From Lichina pygmaea (lineage: Eukaryota > Ascomycota > Lichinomycetes > Lichinales > Lichinaceae): a DNA stretch of 64,000 nt. Positions 1 to 10,622 of the stretch are shown one piece after another. The notes beneath the pieces were generated by a model that was given only the letters and a program-made list of their open reading frames with translations, did no database searches and had not been told where the DNA came from. The position numbers and the translations under genes were made by a program. The stretch is from assembly GCA_963422465.1 (NCBI GenBank), contig OY730175.1, positions 310,001-374,000 on the forward strand, in the 5' to 3' direction. The stretch's first letter is position 1, and the number at the start of each line of letters is the position of its first letter.

Positions 1-1529
1 CCCTCCTGAAGAGACCGCTCCCGCATGCCCTCTGCAAGCACTGGCCCGCAGAGAGTCGGGTCTGGGGCATCTTCACCACCATGTGCTTGATGATATCGAC
101 GACCGAGTCGTTGGACCTGGCCAAGTCGGCGACCTGCCTGACGACGATATCGGACCACACCTCGATCCGGTTTCCGACTGGGAGATGGTCGACGCGCGCA
201 TGACGAGGACGGCCGACGATGGACTCCAGCATGATGATACCGGCGGACCAAATGTCCACCGAGGCGAGATAGGCCGTGCTCTGGATTCTGTTGCCAACAG
301 GGACGACCTCGGGCGCGGCGTAGAGTCTCGTCCCGGAGAAAGAGTTCAAGAGCGCGTCGACCGTAGCCAGCTTCGAGAGGCCAAAGTCCGACACGACGAT
401 GGAGAGCGGGTCCAACCTGGTCACGACCAAGTTCGCCGGCTTGAGATTGCGGTGTACCACGCCACGCTCATGCAGGTGGTGAAGGCCGAGGAGCATCTGG
501 CGAGCAGTGCTGAGATATCGCCGAGGCCCGAGATCGGGAATATCCTCCAGACTTCCCATCGGATAGAAGGGCATCAGGAGGAAGGGCTCGGGCGTCTCCG
601 AGTACGCGATGATGTGCATGACGTGTTGCTTCTCGCAAGATGAGCCCGGGCCACAACACAAACGACCGCGACACACTTACGTGTGGGTCCTTGTTCACCT
701 TCGCAACATCCTCCTCGATACCGTCGAACCAACCAATCTCACGCAGCCTCCTGTTCTCGTCCGTCGGACCCTTTACGTTGAACGTCTTGGCGGCGTACAA
801 CCGTCCCTTGTGCACGTCGACGAGCCTGCGAACCAGCCCGAACCGACTTCGGCCAATCGCCCCATCGTCATAGCACACGGTTAGGGCGTCGAGGGGCGAG
901 TGGGATGCCATGCTTCCCAGACCCCAGCCGCGGACAGGGGCAGGTGCGGCGTCGCATCGTCGGAGGAACGAACGCAGGTTCCGGCGGTATTCACGCCGGC
1001 CCGTGCGATGGTTGGGGAAGTCGATCTTGAACGCTAGCCCGTCGACGTTCGGGACGTATACCATAACTTCCTCCCACCCCCTGCTGAAGCCTGGCTCGAA
1101 GGACAGAAGTCGCTTACACTTGCTCGACCCCGGCGTCCTGAGTCCGCCATTGCAGCGGACGGCCGCTCCGAACCTCGACCAGTTGAAAATCTCCACCTGG
1201 AATTGCAGGTCGAGGGTGATGGAGAAATGCTCGCGGCTGATGCCTGGCGTTCCTGGGTGTCCTAGCACAACATCACAGACACCTGGATCAGTGCCGAACA
1301 GCCAGCCCCGCCTGGGATCCTTGGGCAGCCTATCGAGATGGAGCAGGATACGGTGGCCGAGCCTGGATGCGGCCTCGGGGGACGGCGGTCGGGCCGGCGT
1401 GGGCTCTTGCACAAAGTCCCCAGTCTCGGCGAGGAAGAAATGGACGTTCGCCGGGAGGGCGAAGGCACCTCTCGCTCGGTCTCCGAGATCGCAGGCTGTC
1501 AAGACAGCGAAGAGATTAGGATCATACAT
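1..1529 (-). CDS. FHA-domain protein kinase-like protein, 3' end cut by window edge
   Basis: Two exons are visible: 1529-681 and 631-1, joined by a GTAAGT...AG intron (632-680) that keeps the frame. The N-terminal part has an FHA-like segment (GWLFGTDPG, then GISREHFSI, then an Asn/Gly-rich turn), expected to bind phosphothreonine. A protein-kinase fold follows: an AAKTF lysine strand, LHHLHERGVVHRNLKPANL, VVSDFG and YAAPE with a VDIWSAGII stretch. The catalytic loop reads HRN where kinases have HRD, so the catalytic Asp looks replaced by Asn; the DFG Asp is intact. Seen: the motifs. Known: loss of the HRD Asp normally abolishes catalysis. Inferred: a pseudokinase or a weak kinase. I chose the Met at 1529 because the sequence upstream (an open frame to 1775) is low-quality Ser/Arg-rich text and a TCTAACAG acceptor-like site lies just before it. 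The C-terminus lies outside the window. A second FHA-kinase lies at 6037-8036. Confidence 0.72.
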
Positions 1530-3948
1530 GTCAACGAGCCAACTGTTAGACCTGGGACGATGGCGGAAAGAAGACGACGGAGAGATGAAGACGGAAAGAA
1601 CCAGCGAGCTTGCAGTGAGCAGCCCATCACACCCCGACGTGGCCCGGAATGGCCCCACCTGCGGAAACGGCCCCGTTTGGACCCGTTCGCGCATCGGGGC
1701 CCGACCTGCATATCTGGCTCGATGTGGGCTCTGGAGTTTGATTTCATTCCTACGCCGGTCTGGCCGTTGAGCCATGCAGAGCCTGTAGAAGATTGTTCAC
1801 TTCTTGTGGATCATAGACTTGGAGGCCTCACACATTCAGCGTACAGTACACCCCCCCTGGGCTGTACGGATCATACCGGTACGCACCGAAAGGAAAGCTC
1901 CCCAAATTCCCGTAGGGGAATTCGGAAAACCACAGTAATGAGGGATCGTATATCTTTGTGGAATATATACGTTTCGTACGAGCCATCTCTCGATACAGCA
2001 TCTTGCGGACGAGTCCATCTTAGACAAAGTCATCGATCCAGGAGTTCCTTTTCGTTTCGTGGCTGAATGTGGAGGGGGCGCGGACCGACATTGATGTGAT
2101 AGGCCGACTCGACGAGATTTGTGACAGACGCAATGCAATGCAATGCAATGCAATGAGATGCAATTGGAATGACTTGGCCGTCGCGATCCCATCTCGATTA
2201 ATGTGATGGCCGACACCTGCTATTCGTTCACAGTTTCCCGTTCATTCTGCCACTTACGCCACCTGCGCCACCAGGGCTTCTTCTTCTTCTCCTTCTTCCT
2301 CTTCTTCTTCTCCACTGTCTCTTTTGCCGTCTCCTCACGTGAGCGATCTATTTACACGCCGGGCCATCCGAGATTATGACAGGGTTAGATACAGGTACAG
2401 TACGTGTAATGTGTCCTCGACCGTCGGCCGCCTGCGACCAATTCATAAAGTGCGCCGGCGCTAAGGCCCCTCTTCGTGCACAGAGGCATCACCACCCCCG
2501 ACTCCCTCCCTCCCTCCCTCTCTCTCCCTCTCTCTCTTTCTCTCTCACACACACACACACAGATGACACCCGAGGCGTCGTCTTGGCCGAGCTGAGGTAT
2601 GATCTTGAAGTTTGTACAACACTGCTATATCACCTCTCAAGTCCGTAGTACGTATGAAGTAGATATCGTACATGCCTACTCGTGACACCGCATTGACGCA
2701 CTCTTGGTCGCTTAGAAGGGCGGAACGGCAAGTGGACTTCCCCGGATGGAACTTGCTGCAGGAGTAATTCATTTTCCGAAAGCGCTTAACCTCGCGCTAA
2801 GATATCACGATAACAGGACGATCACGCCTCCTCCTCAGACGCGGTCGTGGACTATAGGAACTATCTCGCAGCACTCTCATCGAGGCTGGCTGCCCTCCGT
2901 GCTACCCGCCCAACCTCGACTTTTCCCCGGCGAATCTCCCAGAGGAGTCCGGTACGACGTCGTTCCTCACTGGTAGTCCCTCGACGGGTCCGGTCTCCAT
3001 GTGTTGACGGGCCAGCTGTCGGACTGGAGGACATCGTCCGACCAGCAGAAGAGAAACCGATGGTACTTTGTCACGCGGGATGCCTTCCCTGCTTTCGTGT
3101 ATGGCGTCCACGATCGCCGACGGCGGCACGAGCTCGAAGGGGAAGTAAATCTCTCTCCGGGTCTCGAACGACAGAGTCGGTTGCAGGACTCGATCAGGCT
3201 CCAGAAGGTAGTATCTCGAGCTGCGCGAGCGTCAGGAGACCGAGGTCGCAGGCACCAGGGCCAGGCTGAACGCCGCGCGAGAGTTGTTGCAGACGAGCCA
3301 GATCTGTCAAAGGATCTGTCGAAGGCTGCTACAATTCAAATCTGTGATCTGTGATTCCAAGCTCATGACTGTTGAGCGGCCAGGCGACTGGTCTGCGTAC
3401 GGCGTCAGCGTCCGTACGGAAGAGGCTTCCAGCGCGTAAGACTCTCTTGATTCTCTGTGTCGTGATCTAGCAGTCTAATATACAGGAAAATTCTCTTCTC
3501 TCACGTGACCTCGGCTCTGGCAGCGAGCGAGGACTGGTCTCTCCCACCCCCCAGGTCAACAAGATCTAGAATCCTGCTTGGACGACGCGGTGAGTCACGG
3601 TGAATGCAAGCTGGATGGGCATGCTAAAATGCTGCGGTGGATCGAGCTGCAGCGTAGGACGATTGTCCCCAGACAGACTGTCTCTATTCGCGCTACTGAT
3701 CGGCGACGAGCTGGACCAAGGCGAGGAGCACGCGGCGAGGATTGAACTCTGATGGCTCTCCTGTTAGTTGATAAGACCATATGTAGACCACTGTCTGACA
3801 ATGCGTACTCTCGTTGTCACGATCCCTCCATTATCGTATCTGATCCCGTGACTAGGGTACCCTATCGCAACGATCTGTCCTCGCACTTGCTCAGGAGGGG
3901 TTGAAAGTAAATCTGCACAACTTGAATATATGTCGAATAGAAAAATAT
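1530..3948. other. Intergenic region with simple repeats
   Basis: No convincing gene. It holds five tandem CAATG units (2131-2155), a TTC/TCC-rich tract (about 2278-2325), a CT-rich then CA-rich microsatellite (about 2505-2562), and a minus-strand open frame without a start Met (2902-3231) that I could not place in any family. The 3490-3940 part shows nothing recognisable. Confidence 0.5.
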
Positions 3949-5253
3949 TTAGGATCCACGGCTCTTGCCAACGGCTCTCCGTTTTCGATGTCGACGTCCC
4001 GAACAGTCTGTACCACCGTGGTCGTCGTCACCGTCGTCGCCCTCCTCAGGGAGGGGCCTCTTGGTCGCGCGAGTGCCTGTTACCACGTCACTGCGTTGGC
4101 GATATCGCTGTGCTTCTCCCGCCTCCCCATCTCGCTTCACATCCCGATTGCCACTGACACCCTGTGCGCCAGTGGAGCGCCCTGAAAACGAATGTCGAGG
4201 ACTTTCTTTTGCCGTATGCCCGTTCTCGGCCTCTACGCCCGTCACTGATGCCGTCTCTCGGGACATGTTGTCATCGTGCACCGAGGTCGCGGGCGTTGTG
4301 GAATCGGCATCCTCATCTGGAGATGATAGGTCTGTCGTGTCGGCCGACGGTAGAGAGTTCGCCTCCGCGCCCGTCGCTGATGGCGTCTCTCGGGACACGT
4401 TCTCATCTTGCACCGAGGTCGCGGGCGTCGTGGAATCGGCATCGTCATCTGGAGATGATGGGTCTGTCGTGCCGGCCGACGGTAGAGAGTTCGCCTTTGG
4501 TGCCGTCGTCTTCGTCGTCGTCGAAGTGGCTGATGCGGTCGACTCGTCCGGCAAGTCGGAGGTAGCAGCCTCAGGCGCACGATCAGACAACGCCGGCGAT
4601 AGTTCTTCAAAGGCTGATGCAGCGGCAGCGATTTCCGAGTAGCCCCAGGGTTCAGAGCCGGCTTCGCTCCTTGGTGTTGGTGGCGATGGCGGCGAATAGC
4701 GCGGTGTTGGCATTTGGCTGTCGTACTGTGTGAAGTTCCAGTCCGTTTCCGAGTGGGCTCTGTCGTCGTCGGCAACAATTGCGTCGGCAGCCACCGGCAC
4801 CTCCGGCACCTCCGGCTGTGTTGGTTCTTCGTCCTCCCACCCGAACACGCAGCCGCTAAAGAATTGCAAGCAGTCGTCAAGGCTTGCACCCCGACAAATC
4901 TTGATTGCAAGACTCCTGGCGGTCTCTGACCGCAGCTTGTCCTTGGAAAAGTGGAGGGCCATGCTGGTCTTGTAAAGTACCGAATAGAGCTCCTTCTGTC
5001 GCTCTGCCAGCCTCTGAGTCATGAGTTCCTCGAGCTCGATGTGATCTTCAGCTTCCTTGGCGAAGGCGAGAGCGTCCGCGACGAAGGCATGCTCGTTGAG
5101 GATGGGGACGCGAATGGTGTTGACCCGGGACCAGAGTCTTTTCCACAAGTAATCGCGATGGTCGAAGTCTTTCCCGAGCGAGGCCTTGCACCACAGCGTA
5201 TCCCTCTCGCGAGACCTAAGAGGGGGCTTATCGAAGCATGGCATCTTTGACAT
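3949..5253 (-). CDS. Hypothetical protein with tandem Ser/Thr/Asp-rich repeats and basic C-terminus
   Basis: A single-exon frame of 434 residues. Residues 1-135 are ordered-looking and rich in charged helices (a long Glu/Arg/Lys helix around 65-110, with Cys and aromatic residues around 118-142). From residue 140 on, the chain is low complexity. Two tandem copies of a roughly 45-residue unit containing ANSLPSA, then DADSTTPATSV and MSRET/VSRET, lie near 250-345. The C-terminus is strongly basic (RRHRKRRAVGK), a plausible nuclear localisation signal. I recognise no domain. The gene is divergent from the FHA-kinase at 6037 and shares a 783-nt upstream region with it. The long uninterrupted frame, a start Met followed by ordered sequence, and recent repeat duplication support a real gene, probably lineage-specific; function unknown. 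Confidence 0.6.
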   Translation of the reverse strand: MSKMPCFDKPPLRSRERDTLWCKASLGKDFDHRDYLWKRLWSRVNTIRVPILNEHAFVADALAFAKEAEDHIELEELMTQRLAERQKELYSVLYKTSMALHFSKDKLRSETARSLAIKICRGASLDDCLQFFSGCVFGWEDEEPTQPEVPEVPVAADAIVADDDRAHSETDWNFTQYDSQMPTPRYSPPSPPTPRSEAGSEPWGYSEIAAAASAFEELSPALSDRAPEAATSDLPDESTASATSTTTKTTAPKANSLPSAGTTDPSSPDDDADSTTPATSVQDENVSRETPSATGAEANSLPSADTTDLSSPDEDADSTTPATSVHDDNMSRETASVTGVEAENGHTAKESPRHSFSGRSTGAQGVSGNRDVKRDGEAGEAQRYRQRSDVVTGTRATKRPLPEEGDDGDDDHGGTDCSGRRHRKRRAVGKSRGS

Positions 5254-6036
5254 TTTCCCAAGTGCTGATGATCAAGGCTGCACCCCGGTGATGTCGGTGA
5301 TGATGTCGGTGTTTCGACACGACTACGGATGTACAGTACGTATTCATGTGCTCATCTTGGCTAGGCTACGTAATTGATTACTAATGTACTCCGTACGGGC
5401 TATCACTTGTAGAGCCTGAGATCACAGTGAAAGGATCATAACTTATGCCGGCTCATCTTGTAGTGACTTCAATTCAGGTCGTGATATACAAGGAAAAATC
5501 TTAGAGGTTTTGACAGAAAGTATAGTAAATGTCATCGTTGTCCGGAAGTACGGTAGTCCGGAGTACGGAGCGTACAAGTTACCGGTACGACTTCGGTACG
5601 TACCTACTCGTGCTAAGGTAGCGCCACACAGCGTCGGTGCCTAGCCCCGAACAACTTTGAAGTCACATACTCCATCGCACATGAGGGGCTATCTATTGTA
5701 TTCTCATACATCTCTGTTCAACTGCTCATCATCACACTCATGTTTGACAAACAATTAAAGTGTTGTTTACTATCACATGTTCGACGAGGAACCAAAGAAG
5801 TGTTCCTCGTCGAACGCGACGAAGAGCAGTCCTCTAGCTCTTCGTCGTATCTTCGATGAAGATTGAACGAGTCTATTGGTGTATATTTAGCAAATATATA
5901 TCACCTACAGGCTACCTTTGTTGTTGCCTAGGATGAGTCATGTATGTCTTTAGCTTCTATATCATCAACAACTCTCAGTACTAACAACACGTTGTTTTCT
6001 TAGTGTTCTCTCCAGGTCAATCTCTGTGAACTAAAA
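5254..6036. promoter_or_regulatory. Shared upstream region of two divergent genes
   Basis: It separates the start of the hypothetical gene (5253) from the start of the FHA-kinase gene (6037), so both promoters must lie here. It contains a GTAC-rich palindromic tract (about 5545-5606) and three consecutive hairpins (5779-5863, listed separately). No other element is recognised. Confidence 0.5.
5779..5863. repeat. Three consecutive inverted repeats (hairpin cluster)
   Basis: Hairpin 1: perfect 14-bp arms 5779-5792 (GTTCGACGAGGAAC) and 5802-5815, 9-nt loop. Hairpin 2: perfect 11-bp arms 5817-5827 (CGACGAAGAGC) and 5837-5847, 9-nt loop. Hairpin 3: 6-bp arms 5849-5854 and 5858-5863, 3-nt loop. 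They abut with 1-nt spacers. Their position in the upstream region of the FHA-kinase gene could give a structured 5' UTR, paired binding sites or a small structured RNA. Confidence 0.85.
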
Positions 6037-8036
6037 ATGTCGTTCAATCAAGAGTCTACACAGCCAATCAGCTCAACTCAGATAAATCGTGTTGCTGAAC
6101 AGAGCAGGCGTGAAAGGCAACTAGGCTTACCATTGCTGGTGACACCGACACGGCGACAACAACCACAAGATTCGAATAATAAAGGAGGAGAAGGAGAAGA
6201 AGAGAAAGAACACGATGATGATGACGATGACGATGACGGAGAAAACCATAAGACAGAGGAGAAGAGCGGAGAGAAGGATGATAAGAAGGAAGTGAACAGG
6301 AAGGACGAGCAGCGGCTGGCGGTAGTAGCAGGGACCCAACACCAGATCTCTACCGAAGAACTGAGCAAGACGCTCACAAAGGCCTCACTCACTTGCCTTC
6401 CCGAAACTCGCCTTATTTTGGCACACCCTTCTTGGACAAGTATTCAAGACTCGGCCGCCGTCCGTCTCCCCCGGAAAGTGGGTTCCTGGGATATGGTCAG
6501 CGTGGTACAGCGAACCCACGACGTCCGCTTCGCCCTCTGTCTACCCTTCCACGATCCGCCAACCAACTCACCAAACCAAAGCCTCGTGGCGCGAGAGCTT
6601 CGCTGCGAAGTGTTTTACGATCCTGCAAGCGAGAACTGCGTGCTGCGGAACACCGGCGGCACTGATCGGGAGTTTTACCTAACGGATCTCAGTCCTCAGC
6701 GTCGCAGATTGGCAGTAAGGGTCGGGCAGTCGACAGTGCTTCGACCTGGGTTGTGGAGGATCTCAATCAAGAGCACGGTTGTACCCGAGATACACCTCAT
6801 CGATGTCCTCATATTACGTCGGAAATTCGCTGTCACCATACAAGAGCCTAATCGCATGATTTCAGCATTACCCTCGGGCAAGCGTAAGGCCACTGAGCTC
6901 AGCTCTTCTACCGTGGCCAAACGTCGAAAGCAGGATAAGCATCAAGAGGACGTCGACGCGATCGAGATCATTCTGGCACCTGCAGTCGAGTCCAATATTA
7001 CCAGCCTTGACGTTACGCCATTCCGACAGGTTATACCGACAAGCTCTACACCGCTCATGGATCTCAAAGATGGTAACATCGCCGTCGTCCGCTCAACACG
7101 GTCAGAAATCGACACACAATCGACCAGGACGAACGATTACGAGTTGCGCCGGCTTGAGCCCATAGCCGAAACGGCCTCGGCCAGCGTCTTCACCGTTCGA
7201 CACTCGGCCTTGTCCGATAACGTCGTGGCAAAGGTCATGAAGTATCGAGGGGTGGATGGTCACAATCTGATACAGTGTGCTCGTGGCTGGGAACGAGAGT
7301 GGACGTTCTTGCGGGGCCTAAGTCATGCAAGTCGCTACTTGCCTTTCGCAATCTTCCTTCTCCAGCCTTCGCTACGATGTTTAGACTTGAGCTGACGATC
7401 GATGACAATTTAAAACGACAGGCCAATATAATGTCTCTCAAGGCTTTCGACGGTCGCCTTTTCGCCCTATACGTCGAGCTCCTCCCTCGCTCACTTGACC
7501 ACGGCCCCTATTGCGACTTGTCTTCCGCCGACGCACTTACAATCCTTCATGATATGTCGTCAGCCCTAGTGTACCTCGAAACCCGGCAGGTCACGCACAA
7601 CGACATCAAGCCGTGCAACATCGCTTATTCTCCAGAGCGAGGCGCCGTTCTTCTAGACTTTGGGCTCGCAGGGTATATTGGTGACCCTATGAGTCCGGCG
7701 GGTACGCCGTGGTACATTCCACCCGAGTTTAAGACCGAAGCGACCCGCAGCGCGGCCGGCGACGTGTGGGCACTGGGCATCACGATGCTCTACGTACAGC
7801 GAAAGACACGTCTTCCAGAGCGCGCGAGTCCCGGTTGGCTTATCCGCGACGCTAATGTCGAAAAGAGTGAGGCGGGAAGGAGGATGAACGCATGGCTTGG
7901 GAAAGTGGAAGCTATGAGGGTGGAATTGGATCAGGCTGACAGGCTGGAAGGACTGGTGTACCGCATGTTGAACCAAGAACCCGAGTTGCGTATCCGCGCG
8001 ACTCAACTCCTCGCCTCACTTGAAGCCTCTAGCTAA
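6037..8036 (+). CDS. FHA-like/protein kinase fusion protein
   Basis: Exons 6037-7326 and 7422-8036 give 634 residues. The intron (7327-7421) starts with GCAAGT, not GT, and ends with ACAG after a GCTGAC branch-like site; splicing there yields LSHANIMSL, the expected kinase alpha-C/beta-4 text. Layout: acidic Glu/Asp run at about 49-90; a degenerate FHA-like beta region at about 130-260 (RELRCEVFYD, then VGQSTVLRPGLWRI); a basic linker (KRKATEL, AKRRKQDKH); a kinase domain at about 375-625 with VVAKVMKY (Lys near 399), HNDIKPCN near 488 (catalytic Asp kept), LDFGLAG near 509 and GDVWALGITML. The glycine loop is poor. Known: such FHA-kinases resemble Rad53/Cds1 checkpoint kinases in layout. Inferred: a divergent Ser/Thr kinase; substrate unknown. 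It resembles the gene at the window start, suggesting a locally duplicated, fast-evolving family. Confidence 0.75.
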
Positions 8037-8828
8037 AGCCAGGAGTAGTAGCATTTTATCTGGTTGACACGGCACTCTCTGACTTCATCTCTTTGATTTG
8101 ATATACCGGTAATCCTGAGAGGGGTACGGCTTCGGTCGTAGTAAAGTAAAGTACACAAGCTATCAGTCCTTGGTCGTAGACATTTCACCAAATAGACAAA
8201 GATGGCGCCTGAATCTTAAGCGGGGTTGCCCTGAACAACACTCCCCAAGAGCACAATATAGATGTCTTTCGTATGGTACCGTAGTCGACAAGCCTGGCTA
8301 CAGAACCAGCTGATCATTGATCTGGTGCATATCGTAGTCGTTCTTATTCGAGCACCAGAACGGCTTGATGAAGCAGGTACATACGTAGAGTTCCTGTCAA
8401 GCTGGCTTGAATCTCCAAGAGAAGGTTCGACTCGCGCATAGCATGTCTAATGGTACGGAAGTACATACATATTTCGCGCGCCAAGCCCGGCTGCGGGTCG
8501 CTCCCGCGCCCGTACCGTACCGGTACCGTACGGTACCCCACCATCACGCACGTCAACACCCACGTAACACTGGTACGTCCAGCCCTAACTCACCTGTGCT
8601 ACTGTATAGGACGTACTTATCCTCGTGTACATAGTGAATCATCCTACCAGCACAAGCGCGACTCTCCCTCCGCCGGTCGTCCGTGACGGAACCCGTGCGG
8701 ACTTCGGACACGACGCTGCTTGAAGGAACGAACCGAGCACGTGCTCGAGCGTCGCAGGGCTTTCGAAGAGGGGTTCAACTGGTCAGACTTGTCAGAGCGA
8801 AGAGAACAGCAATCACAGGGCACCGACG
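8037..8828. other. Intergenic, GTAC-rich
   Basis: No gene seen. The stretch 8450-8537 is dense in overlapping GTAC palindromes (CCGTACCGTACCGGTACCG). The last 150 nt hold the probable SNX3 promoter and 5' UTR. Confidence 0.5.
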
Positions 8829-9517
8829 ATGCAGGCCATACCGGATGCGCGCCAGCAGAGCTTCGAGGAGATTTATGGACCGCCGGAGAACTTTCTTGAG
8901 ATCGAGGTGCGTGCTGCTGGACGTCTGATCGGAAGATACCTTGTTTCGCTTGACGTCATTCTATGTCTTTTCCTGCACAGCAACCACTATACCCAGTGTT
9001 GTTCTCTGCTCCTTCCGTCGCAAAGCCGCTATCAAGCTCCCGAAACTGACACGCAACAGGTCCGAAACCCCCAGACGCACGGCATCGGCCGCAAGATGTA
9101 CACCGACTACGAGGTCGTCTGTCGAACAAACATCCCAGCCTTCAAGCTGAAGCACAGCTCGGTACGGAGACGCTACTCGGACTTTGAGTATTTCCGGGAC
9201 ATCCTCGAGCGCGAGAGCGCGCGAGTCACGATCCCTCCGCTGCCGGGCAAGGTCTTCACGAACCGCTTCAGCGACGACGTCATCGAGCACCGGCGCGAAG
9301 GCCTCCAGCGCTTCTTGCAGATCGTCGTCGGCCACCCGTTGCTGCAGACGGGGAGTAAGGTGCTGGTCAGTTTTGTGCAGGGTGAGTCCTCTCTACTGTC
9401 GTACAGCTATACTCAGGCGATCGAGGGTGGAACTGCTCTTGGGACCGTCAGAGCAAGCAGCTGACAATTGGTATGTCGGACCCTACAGATCCAAACTGGG
9501 ACCGAAACCAGTGGTGA
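8829..9517 (+). CDS. SNX3: Sorting nexin-3 (PX-domain retromer cargo adaptor)
   Basis: Exons 8829-8906, 9060-9381 and 9489-9517 give 142 residues, the usual fungal Snx3 length. The protein opens with [18 protein letters not shown], continues [18 protein letters not shown] and has the PX-domain phosphoinositide pocket [12 protein letters not shown] plus [12 protein letters not shown] and [10 protein letters not shown]; it ends DPNWDRNQW. Snx3/Grd19 binds PI3P on early endosomes and helps retromer recycle membrane proteins to the Golgi. Both introns are GT-AG; the second is phase 1 and restores the conserved Asp. The start Met gives the family N-terminus exactly. Near-complete match to the family from memory makes this call very safe. 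Confidence 0.97.
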
Positions 9518-10622
9518 TGCGGGTCGCTTTCTGCGCTCCTTAGTCATTTACCCTCTCATACCCTACCAAAAACCCCCCTCCCCCTTTTCTTTGTAAATGC
9601 AAGTTCATCAACTACAAATCGGGCGAACGGTCTTCTCTGTACGATATCCTTCTTTCGAATCTCTTGCCCTTCCCTCTCTTACGCTCCTACAACGATATTA
9701 AACGACGACGAAGCGCGACATACCATTCTGCTTTCCTGCACGACCGATGGGCGTGGACTAGAAAGCCTCTCTCTTGCGACTCTTCTCGCTCCTCGAGGCC
9801 ATTGGCGTATGTTTCTTACGGTTCCCACTTTCTCCCCTTCTCTTCTTCTCTCTCTTCGCTATTCCCATGACATTCACTCATCTCTTCTCTTTGATGGGCT
9901 GTACTCCCTCTCCCGTCTCCATTGTCATCACCATTCCCATCTTCATTCCCATCGTCCACATCTTTTGGGGGTTTGTTCTTCCAATCTATTCATATCCCGG
10001 CACCGTACCTCAGGCTTCTTTCAGCAGTCGTTCTAGAACGCTACGCTGCATCTCCTACGTCACAATTCTAGTCGTACGTATAGTTTGAGACCAAGAAAAG
10101 GGGGCGTTGGACTGAGCTCCTATCGTCACGCGAAAATTTTAGATGCGATGATGATGATGATGATGATGTGTTGGACGGCAATGTTACTGTACGCCATCTA
10201 GTAATGTAGCCAGTCAGTCAGCCAGTCAGTCGGTCGTATCCATCCTTGGGCATGTCTTCGCTCCTGTTCAATGTTAGAACACAGCAATACATACGGGGCG
10301 ACTACTGTAGTAGACTTCCTCGACGCAAGTCGGCCTGACTTCATTGGCGTGATTCAAAACTTTTGTGCAGGGGTGTGAGGTGCTATATAAGTATTCTGAT
10401 TGTATACAAGGATTGGGCAGAGGGAGGAGAGCCTAAAAAATTGGTTGACTTGCTCTAACTCCCTTCCCTCCCTGCGAAGAATGCTGCAAGAAACATATGG
10501 GTACAGTACATGGATACACCTGATGCCCGGGAAGACAGCGGGAATAGAGGAAGGGGGAATTGAGCGACGGAGCAAAAGAAGAAAAGAAGGAAAGATGGAG
10601 AGGGGTATGCTGTTGCGCCACG
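9518..10622. other. Intergenic region between SNX3 and the carrier gene
   Basis: Both neighbours end here (convergent 3' ends). Pyrimidine-rich tracts (about 9660-9960), a GAT/ATG microsatellite (10145-10168) and a short CAGT tandem (about 10210-10235) are present. No coding signal. Confidence 0.5.

Noticed and set aside
2902-3231. Minus-strand open frame (FETRREIYFPFELVPPSAIVD)
   Set aside because: Reads like protein but has no start Met, no clear splice sites and no family I know; possibly an old gene relic.
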